From positions 1 to 5,132 of the forward strand of contig JAPLXT010000103.1 in the NCBI GenBank assembly GCA_026395935.1: a DNA stretch of 5,132 nt. Reading direction: 5' to 3'. The stretch is from Candidatus Nomurabacteria bacterium (GTDB lineage Bacteria; Patescibacteriota; Minisyncoccia; Phycocordibacterales; UBA9973). A program made the translations under genes and the position numbers. The notes under the pieces are model-generated. The model was not told the DNA's origin. It saw nothing but the letters and a program-made list of their open reading frames with translations, and ran no database searches. Every line of letters starts with the position of its first letter. The stretch's first letter is position 1. Shown here piece by piece: positions 1 through 3,151 of the stretch.

Positions 1-6
1 TAGAAT
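1..6 (+). promoter_or_regulatory. -10 box of a leaderless promoter for the methyltransferase-like gene
   Basis: TAGAAT (5 of 6 matches to TATAAT) ends 7 nt before the A of the ATG at 13. This is the same spacing as the two clearer cases at 1149-1154 and 3140-3145. Transcription would start on or beside the start codon. Any -35 box lies outside the window, so the call rests on spacing and on the recurring pattern. Confidence 0.4.
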
Positions 7-12
7 TAATGT

Positions 13-507
13 ATGGACAAAGATAATCAAAATTTAAATAAAGAGAATAAAGCACCTGCTGGTGTAGTTCACGTTCTTTTATCAAATTCTTATATAATTT
101 TCTTCTTCTCTGTTGTTTTGGGAGTTATTTTTGATGCCCTATTCCCTATACGTGTTTTCAACGGGATTGCTTACGAATACATAGGACTACTTATGATAAT
201 AGTAGGCTCATATATCGTTTACTGGGCTCAGTCAGCAACTAGTACAACTAACCTGACCGACAAAAGAGATATTAATTTTTTCTTGAAAGGCCCATACAAA
301 TATACTAGGAATCCAACGAATTTTGGCTTGACTCTTACTGTGCTTGGGTTAGGTTTTCTAATCAATTCACTTTTTGTAGTTATATTTATTTTAATTGTTT
401 ATGCTATCTCTAAATTAATTTTTATTAAAAAACAAGATGTTATACTAGAGGAAAAATATGGGGATATTTTCAGAGAATATAAAAGAACTGTTAAAGATTG
501 GCTATGA
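13..507 (+). CDS. isoprenylcysteine carboxyl methyltransferase (ICMT/PEMT)-like membrane protein
   Basis: A 164-residue integral membrane protein of the ICMT/PEMT-like family, which uses S-adenosylmethionine to methylate lipid-linked or membrane-near substrates. Hydrophobic segments lie at about residues 25-45, 52-72, 104-120 and 121-138. The family signature is visible: GPYKYTRNP at 93-101 (the usual form is GPY.Y.RHP, here with Asn for His), then an acidic/aromatic C-terminal block at 146-163 with the pattern EEKYG...EYK..V.DW. An in-frame TAA at 7-9 makes ATG 13 the earliest possible ATG. The first 20 residues are polar and charged, so a later start cannot be excluded. The TGA stop overlaps the next gene's ATG as ATGA, suggesting translational coupling. 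Bacterial members are often annotated only as 'isoprenylcysteine carboxylmethyltransferase family'; the substrate is unknown. Fold assignment is good, function weak. Confidence 0.8.
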   Translation: MDKDNQNLNKENKAPAGVVHVLLSNSYIIFFFSVVLGVIFDALFPIRVFNGIAYEYIGLLMIIVGSYIVYWAQSATSTTNLTDKRDINFFLKGPYKYTRNPTNFGLTLTVLGLGFLINSLFVVIFILIVYAISKLIFIKKQDVILEEKYGDIFREYKRTVKDWL

Positions 508-1142
508 TTCATATCTTAGTAGGAGGGGACACAATAAATAAAGGTAATTATATAAAAGAACTAACAAAGAAACTTGAGAGTATTTTTCTTGGTGACGTCC
601 TTGTTAGCAAGGATTCAATAATGAGCTATTGTTATGGAATAGACCTTTTTAATAAATCATCCTTTGTTGCACTAGAAAACATTCTAAGTGGAGGGGATGT
701 TAATTTTTCAACAGAAGAATTAGTTAGAATAAAAGAATCAAACACACTTTTTATTTTTAAAGAAGACAAACTTTCAATAGCCATTCAAAATAAATATAAA
801 AAATATGGAGAGATAAAAATTTTTGAAGAGAAAAAAGTAATCCAAGTTCCCAAGTTTAATGTTTTTAATATTACGGATGCTTTTGCTAATAAGGATAAGA
901 TTCTCGCTTGGACTTTGTATAATAAGGCAACTGCTGAAGGGATAGAAGGAGAAGCTATCGCTGGAATTCTTTTCTGGAAAATAAAAATGATGATACTCAA
1001 TGGATCAAATGTTTTTAATAAGAACGAGTTAAAACAGCAATCAAGTAAGATAATCTCTTTGTATCACAAGGCTCATAGAGGGGAACTTGATCTTTCTCTT
1101 GCGCTAGAGCAGTTTATCCTCACTTCTTTGTCTTCTAAGTAA
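504..1142 (+). CDS. holA: DNA polymerase III delta subunit-like protein (short, divergent)
   Basis: A 212-residue cytoplasmic protein resembling a shortened DNA polymerase III delta subunit, the clamp-loader subunit that opens the beta sliding clamp. The N-terminus (MIHILVGGDT) resembles the start of HolA, where a P-loop-like strand is followed by a helix, but no complete Walker A motif is present. The C-terminal part is the stronger evidence. FNITDAF...KDKILAW at about 122-140 matches the 'F.LADAL..RDK..A' hinge of HolA, and the helices after it (GIFW-type ILFWKIKMM at about 157-165, then YHKAHRGELDLSLALEQFIL near 187-206) match the C-terminal collar domain. Usual HolA is about 330-350 residues, so this is clearly short. 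ATG 504 is preferred over in-frame TTG 498, because it forms the ATGA overlap with the upstream stop and gives the expected N-terminal strand. Assigned from pattern recognition only; a profile search would settle it. Confidence 0.6.
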   Translation: MIHILVGGDTINKGNYIKELTKKLESIFLGDVLVSKDSIMSYCYGIDLFNKSSFVALENILSGGDVNFSTEELVRIKESNTLFIFKEDKLSIAIQNKYKKYGEIKIFEEKKVIQVPKFNVFNITDAFANKDKILAWTLYNKATAEGIEGEAIAGILFWKIKMMILNGSNVFNKNELKQQSSKIISLYHKAHRGELDLSLALEQFILTSLSSK

Positions 1143-1154
1143 AAATGCTATAAT
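1128..1154 (+). promoter_or_regulatory. extended -10 promoter for the small membrane protein gene (leaderless)
   Basis: TGCTATAAT at 1146-1154 is a perfect extended -10 element. Its last T lies 7 nt before the A of the ATG at 1161, so the predicted start site is the start codon itself. A weak -35 candidate, TTGTCT, sits at 1128-1133 with a 15-nt spacer, inside the end of the preceding gene. An extended -10 does not need a good -35. The gene therefore probably has its own promoter despite the short 18-nt gap from the upstream stop. Confidence 0.65.
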
Positions 1155-1160
1155 GGGAAT

Positions 1161-1409
1161 ATGGAATCAATTTTGAAGTCAGAAATTTTTTTCTTTATTA
1201 GCTCTATCTCTGTAATTTTAATTACAATTATATTTGTTATAGTTGGTTTTTATTTGATAAAAATTATGAGGAACTTTTCTCATATTTCAGAGAGATTAAA
1301 AGAAACAGTCGATGGCGCATATTCATCACTAGAAGAAGTGGGGGATAATATAAAAGAGAGTAGTGTCTTCAGATTCTTTTTTGGAAAGAAAAGAAAGAAT
1401 AAGAAGTAA
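1161..1409 (+). CDS. small single-span membrane protein
   Basis: An 82-residue protein with a short N-terminus, one strong hydrophobic helix at about residues 9-34, and an amphipathic stretch at about 36-68 (NFSHISERLKETVDGAYSSL region). It ends in an aromatic then basic tail (FRFFFGKKRKNKK). The positive charges after the helix suggest N-out/C-in orientation, with the helical part and basic tail in the cytoplasm. No catalytic motif is visible. Hydrophobic anchor plus heptad-like helix recalls DUF948-type small proteins, but no family can be named with confidence. It starts directly after an extended -10 box and is followed by another small membrane protein. This pair next to a HolA-like gene may be a conserved neighbourhood. 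The gene call is good, because it has its own promoter and a typical membrane-protein composition; the function is unknown. Confidence 0.75.
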   Translation: MESILKSEIFFFISSISVILITIIFVIVGFYLIKIMRNFSHISERLKETVDGAYSSLEEVGDNIKESSVFRFFFGKKRKNKK

Positions 1410-1420
1410 TTATTAATTAA

Positions 1421-1426
1421 TATAAA
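1421..1426 (+). promoter_or_regulatory. possible -10 box before the YtxH-like gene
   Basis: TATAAA ends 6 nt before the A of the ATG at 1432, close to the spacing seen for the other leaderless candidates. There is no convincing -35 and no TGn extension. The surroundings are almost pure A/T, so a chance match is possible. Cotranscription with the gene that ends at 1409 is the alternative. Confidence 0.35.
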
Positions 1427-1431
1427 ATTAT

Positions 1432-1800
1432 ATGGAAAAGAAAAATGTTAAGAAGGGAATGAGTGCTGGAGCGGTAGTGGGTATTGGTGCAACTGTTGCA
1501 GCATTAGGAGCTGCTGCTTATATAATGTTTGGACCAGATGCTAAGAAAAATAAGAAGGCCATCAAGGGCTGGGCGGTAAAAATGAAAGGAGAAATAATAG
1601 AGAAGCTAGAACAGGCCAAGGAAATAACAGAACCTGTCTACCACAAAATTATAGATGAAGTTTCTGCTAAATATGCTAAAGCCAAAAACATTAATGCAAA
1701 AGACGTAGAGCTTGCTGTCGCTGAAGTAAAGAAGCACTGGAAGACAATGGTTAAAGACGCAGCGCCAAAGAAGAAGGCAAAAGCTAAAGCAAAGAAATAA
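1432..1800 (+). CDS. small membrane protein with Gly/Ala-rich span and Lys/Ala-rich tail (YtxH-like)
   Basis: A 122-residue protein. After a basic N-terminus (MEKKNVKKGM), a Gly/Ala-rich hydrophobic segment at about residues 12-34 probably spans the membrane. It is followed by FGPDAKKNKKAI, a layout typical of YtxH-like small proteins (Gly-rich span, then a P/K-rich junction and a long helix). Residues 40-108 are charged and predicted helical. The last dozen residues are almost only Lys and Ala (PKKKAKAKAKK), like the basic tails of nucleic-acid-binding proteins. This suggests a membrane-anchored helix whose basic end could touch DNA, RNA or phospholipid; that is inference. No enzyme motif is seen. 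It is the last gene before a strong terminator at 1821-1873. Gene call good, family plausible, role unknown. Confidence 0.75.
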   Translation: MEKKNVKKGMSAGAVVGIGATVAALGAAAYIMFGPDAKKNKKAIKGWAVKMKGEIIEKLEQAKEITEPVYHKIIDEVSAKYAKAKNINAKDVELAVAEVKKHWKTMVKDAAPKKKAKAKAKK

Positions 1801-1820
1801 TTTAGAATAAGAAAAATTAA

Positions 1821-1873
1821 AAAAGGCCTTGGAGTCGACTCTCAAACTTTGAGAAGCGGCTCCAAGGCCTTTT
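1821..1873 (+). terminator. long hairpin terminator, probably bidirectional
   Basis: A perfect 14-bp stem joins 1821-1834 to 1860-1873 (AAAAGGCCTTGGAG with its complement). It continues with three more pairs, a 2x2 internal loop and a 6-7 bp apical stem (1840-1846 with 1848-1854, so the apical loop is tiny). On the + strand it ends in TTTT and closes the left gene block. On the - strand it runs into six T (complement of 1819-1824), so it could stop transcription from that side even better. Confidence 0.8.
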
Positions 1874-2013
1874 GACTATCTTAGGCACAAAAGAACTTTT
1901 GCATTTAATAATGATAATGCAAATCAATGAACTATATTTAACATATAACTTTATCCGTAATAATAATACCCTAAATTTGTGGGCGACAATGGGAAAAGTT
2001 TTTATAAATGAAC

Positions 2014-2030
2014 TTGTATACATTATACAA
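2014..2030. promoter_or_regulatory. operator-like palindrome
   Basis: TTGTATACATTATACAA is a 17-bp perfect dyad (7-bp arms, 3-nt centre), the size and shape of a site for a dimeric helix-turn-helix repressor. The nearest gene it could control is the tRNA, about 135 bp downstream, which is far for a simple operator. No regulator gene is in the window. In AT-rich DNA such a dyad may be incidental. Confidence 0.25.
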
Positions 2031-2057
2031 CCAATACATATAGCACGCAAGCCCACC

Positions 2058-2066
2058 TGTGGATAA
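2058..2066 (-). promoter_or_regulatory. perfect DnaA-box 9-mer
   Basis: TGTGGATAA is the exact complement of the consensus DnaA box TTATCCACA. A looser match (TTATCCGTA, fitting the relaxed consensus) lies at 1951-1959 and a one-mismatch copy (TGTGGCTAA) at 2136-2144. One perfect box in an AT-rich gene-free stretch is suggestive but falls short of the cluster expected at an origin. A one-mismatch match also occurs inside a gene at 1114-1122, which shows the chance level. Confidence 0.35.
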
Positions 2067-2090
2067 CTTTCATACCTTTCTTTATATCTA

Positions 2091-2119
2091 TTGATTTTAA
2101 AGCTTAAATGTGGTATTTT
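2091..2119 (+). promoter_or_regulatory. candidate promoter of the tRNA-Lys gene
   Basis: TTGATT (2091-2096) lies 17 nt upstream of TATTTT (2114-2119), which has a TGG just before it, so it fits the extended -10 form. The predicted start near 2126 would put the 5' partial tRNA copy in the precursor's leader, to be removed by RNase P. Each hexamer matches its consensus in 4 of 6 positions, so this is only a moderate call. Confidence 0.35.
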
Positions 2120-2125
2120 TTGTTA

Positions 2126-2158
2126 AGTATCCGCTTGTGGCTAAGTCGTAGCGGGTCC
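2126..2158 (+). repeat. partial, degenerate copy of the tRNA-Lys 5' part
   Basis: Positions 2126-2148 match 2162-2184 (the tRNA's 5' flank, acceptor strand and D-arm start) at 20 of 23 bases, as a direct repeat offset by 36 bp. After that the match fades. The copy lacks anticodon and T-arms. It can instead form a small hairpin of its own, CCGCT (2131-2135) with AGCGG (2150-2154). It looks like a leftover of tandem duplication or recombination at the tRNA, or a structured tRNA leader. Confidence 0.6.
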
Positions 2159-2165
2159 ATGAGTA
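2157..2165. repeat. left arm of a 9-bp inverted repeat around the tRNA region
   Basis: CCATGAGTA here is the exact complement of TACTCATGG at 2402-2410. The two arms enclose the tRNA, its terminator and most of the structured segment. Nine bases over this distance could be chance. It becomes of interest because several other tRNA-related repeats share the same 300 bp. Confidence 0.3.
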
Positions 2166-2166
2166 T

Positions 2167-2239
2167 CCGCTCGTAGCTCAGTCGGTAGAGCAGCTCCCTT
2201 TTAAGGAGATGGTCGTAGGTTCGATTCCTACCGAGCGGA
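2167..2239 (+). tRNA. tRNA-Lys, anticodon TTT
   Basis: The full cloverleaf folds by eye. The acceptor CCGCTCG (2167-2173) pairs fully with CGAGCGG (2232-2238). The D-stem is GCTC/GAGC (2176-2179 with 2188-2191). The anticodon stem 2193-2197/2205-2209 has four pairs and a G-A mismatch at its top, and the loop CTTTTAA (2198-2204) carries anticodon TTT at 2200-2202. The variable loop TGGTC is followed by T-stem GTAGG/CCTAC (2215-2219 with 2227-2231) around the loop TTCGATT. The discriminator base is A2239. The next bases are CAA, so CCA is not encoded and must be added by a nucleotidyltransferase. The 5-bp-plus acceptor sequences reappear at 2281-2288 and 2411-2421. Confidence 0.97.
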
Positions 2240-2246
2240 CAATTAT

Positions 2247-2273
2247 AAAAACCCTCAGTAAACTAGGGTTTTT
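2247..2273 (+). terminator. tRNA terminator hairpin
   Basis: AAAAACCCT (2247-2255) pairs with AGGGTTTTT (2265-2273) around a 9-nt loop, and the 3' side gives the U-run. It lies 8 nt after the tRNA. It is the core of the larger inverted repeat. A transcript ending in the U-run would not include the second acceptor-like copy at 2281-2288. Confidence 0.75.
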
Positions 2274-2278
2274 ATAAT
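2273..2278 (+). promoter_or_regulatory. consensus -10 box inside the terminator tail
   Basis: A perfect TATAAT lies just after the tRNA terminator U-run. Its last T is 7 nt before C2285, so a transcript from it would start almost exactly at the GCTCG (2284-2288) that closes the structured segment. No -35 and no TGn are visible. Because it sits in an inverted repeat, the same hexamer occurs on the - strand (complement of 2242-2247), which weakens the argument. Confidence 0.3.
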
Positions 2279-2280
2279 TG

Positions 2281-2421
2281 TCCGCTCGAGCAAGCAAACT
2301 ACTTTGCTTGCGGGTAGGAAGCGAAAAGCTTTTCAGTAAATATGAGCATTTATGCGAATATTTTTGAAAAGGTATACTGGTCATGTAATGACCGATAAAT
2401 GTACTCATGGTCCTACCGAGC
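2281..2421 (+). ncRNA. candidate structured RNA with tRNA-derived ends (unknown class)
   Basis: The segment begins with TCCGCTCG (identical to the tRNA's 5' end, 2166-2173) and ends with TCCTACCGAGC (identical to 2226-2236, T-stem plus acceptor). The fold seen by eye has five parts. GCTCG (2284-2288) pairs with CGAGC (2417-2421). Next is a 9-bp hairpin 2290-2298/2303-2311 with loop CTAC. GTAGGA (2314-2319) pairs with TCCTAC (2411-2416). Inside that is a long hairpin 2329-2371: 6 bp, a small internal loop, 6 bp, tandem G-A pairs (2344-2345 with 2356-2357), and a GCA/TGC cap. Last is a hairpin 2379-2384/2388-2393. Either it is an independent RNA, the 5' leader of the nucleotidase gene at 2510, or a decayed tRNA-derived insertion. 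No intrinsic terminator follows, which favours a leader. I recognise no known RNA family. Confidence 0.4.
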
Positions 2422-2436
2422 TAGTCTAAACAGTAA

Positions 2437-2475
2437 TTGAACTTTATTGACAATTGTTTCTATAAAAAGTAATGT
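2437..2475 (+). promoter_or_regulatory. promoter region of the nucleotidase-like gene
   Basis: Two overlapping candidates are visible. One is a perfect -35 TTGACA (2447-2452) with 17 nt to TAATGT (2470-2475). The other is TTGAAC (2437-2442) with 18 nt to TATAAA (2461-2466). Either gives a start near 2473-2482 and a leader of roughly 28-37 nt before ATG 2510, unlike the leaderless genes elsewhere. The first choice turns the in-frame TTG at 2447 into part of a promoter rather than a start codon. Confidence 0.5.
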
Positions 2476-2509
2476 AAAAGAAAAAGATCTATTAACCAAT
2501 AACTTGAGT

Positions 2510-3091
2510 ATGCATATAGCTATAGACATTGATGATTCCGCTGGTGATTTACTGAGTGGGCTCATTTTGTTCCATAACGAGAGATATGGAACAACCTTAA
2601 CAAAAGAAGATTTTCACTCTTGTTGGTATCGTGAAGTATGGGGAGGAACAAAAGAGGAAGAAGTTGAGAAATTAATCGAATTTTTTAAAACAGATTATTT
2701 CAAAAATGTTCTCCCTATGCCTGGAGCTCAAGAAGCAATGAAGTTCTTAAAAAAAGAAGGGCATAAACTATCAGTTGTTACAGGAAGGATATATTCCTTA
2801 ACACAGCAAACCGAAGAATGGATTGATAAATATTTCAAAAACATTTTTTCAGGAATTTATCACACTAATTCTTATGGTTTAACAGGGGTAAAAATCAAGA
2901 AATCAGAAATGTGCAAAAAACAAAATATGAATTTAATCGTCGATGATGATCTTATTCATATAATTGATTGTACCAATGCTGGTATTCCAGTTTTTGTTTT
3001 TAATAGTCCTTGGAATCAAGTTGATTTACCTAATGGGGCAATAAGGATGAATAATTGGAGTGAAATACCAAGCTTAATGAGTAAATTTTAA
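2510..3091 (+). CDS. HAD-superfamily 5'-nucleotidase (NT5C-like)
   Basis: A 193-residue cytoplasmic HAD phosphatase resembling the 5'(3')-deoxyribonucleotidase (NT5C) group, which removes phosphate from nucleoside monophosphates. Motif I is IAIDIDDSAGD with nucleophile D6 and acid/base D8. Motif II is the T of VVTGR (T91, TGR as in NT5C-like proteins). The motif III lysine is one of K128-K131, and motif IV is VDDD (D145-D147). Residues 15-75 form a small helical cap with FHNERYGTTLT, typical of the family. I start at ATG 2510 because motif I then sits at the N-terminus as usual. The in-frame TTG at 2447 would add 21 polar residues encoded by the promoter. The gene has its own promoter and a strong terminator (3090-3137), so it is probably monocistronic. 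The exact substrate cannot be read; another small-phosphate phosphatase is possible. Confidence 0.8.
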   Translation: MHIAIDIDDSAGDLLSGLILFHNERYGTTLTKEDFHSCWYREVWGGTKEEEVEKLIEFFKTDYFKNVLPMPGAQEAMKFLKKEGHKLSVVTGRIYSLTQQTEEWIDKYFKNIFSGIYHTNSYGLTGVKIKKSEMCKKQNMNLIVDDDLIHIIDCTNAGIPVFVFNSPWNQVDLPNGAIRMNNWSEIPSLMSKF

Positions 3092-3137
3092 AAATAAGAG
3101 TCTTATCCTAAAAGGATAGACTCTTATTTTTATTTTT
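3090..3137 (+). terminator. strong hairpin terminator after the nucleotidase gene
   Basis: The 5' arm 3090-3109 pairs with 3113-3131: 13 bp, one bulged T (3103), then 6 bp, with loop AAA. The 3' arm ends in TTTTTATTTTT. It starts inside the stop codon of the nucleotidase gene. Its 3' arm overlaps the next gene's promoter. Confidence 0.9.
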
Positions 3138-3145
3138 GCTATAAT
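3117..3145 (+). promoter_or_regulatory. leaderless promoter of the reductase operon, nested in the terminator
   Basis: TGCTATAAT (3137-3145) is a perfect extended -10 whose last T is 7 nt before the ATG at 3152, as at 1161. The candidate -35 TAGACT (3117-3122, 4 of 6) has a 17-nt spacer and lies in the 3' arm of the terminator stem. The T-run end and the TG of the extended -10 share position 3137. Confidence 0.7.
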
Positions 3146-3151
3146 CTCAAT

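Larger units (their letters stand above)
1874..2090. other. AT-rich intergenic spacer with dyads and one DnaA-box match
   Basis: I see no credible protein gene here: the open frames start at weak codons and have no family-like sequence. It contains an 8-bp dyad at 1898-1905/1916-1923 (10-nt loop) and a 7-bp dyad with a 3-nt centre at 2014-2030 (TTGTATA-CAT-TATACAA). It also contains an exact DnaA-box 9-mer at 2058-2066. GTGGGC at 1979-1984 can pair with GCCCAC at 2051-2056. Any of these could be regulatory, but none can be tied to a gene. Confidence 0.4.
2232..2288. repeat. 24-bp perfect inverted repeat including the tRNA acceptor 3' strand
   Basis: Arms 2232-2255 and 2265-2288 are exact complements with a 9-nt loop. 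The left arm begins with the tRNA's 3' acceptor strand plus discriminator (CGAGCGGA) and continues through the terminator stem. The right arm ends with TCCGCTCG, a copy of the tRNA's 5' acceptor strand (2166-2173). The repeat is much longer than a terminator needs and stops exactly at the acceptor/T-stem boundary (C2231 against A2289). Confidence 0.95.

Noticed and set aside
498..503. TTG 498 as start of the HolA-like gene
   Set aside because: It adds only two residues, while ATG 504 gives the classic ATGA overlap.
505..507. TGA read as glycine or tryptophan (alternative code)
   Set aside because: Reading through would destroy the ICMT-like C-terminus/HolA-like overlap; tryptophan is encoded by TGG throughout the window, so TGA acts as stop.
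785..1000. Antisense open frames at 785-1000, 1606-1845 and 3405-3608
   Set aside because: They lie within clear genes on the other strand and show no protein family features; AT-rich antisense shadows.
1872..2066. Possible small genes in the spacer (+ strand 1872-2066, - strand 1817-2056)
   Set aside because: TTG or unsupported starts, no promoter spacing like the real genes, no recognisable protein pattern, and both overlap terminator or dyad sequences.
2178..2408. Open frame of 76 codons on the - strand with VGIEPTT
   Set aside because: It is the complement of the tRNA and its flank. The VGIEPTT...GSCST pattern is the well-known spurious translation of tRNA antisense strands.
2281..2421. 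tmRNA or a second tRNA
   Set aside because: There is no T-loop TTCGA between GGTAGGA and TCCTACC, no anticodon arm, only 5 acceptor pairs, and no tag-peptide reading frame; only the ends are tRNA-like.
2122..2430. Integron attC-like site (GTTAAGT at 2122-2128, TCTAAAC near 2425-2431)
   Set aside because: The order of the core sites is reversed relative to attC, the right core does not fit RYYYAAC, and no integrase or cassette array is present.
2447..2509. N-terminal extension of the nucleotidase gene from TTG 2447
   Set aside because: The TTG is part of a perfect -35 TTGACA, the extra 21 residues are polar and unlike the family, and HAD motif I normally sits at the very N-terminus, as with ATG 2510.
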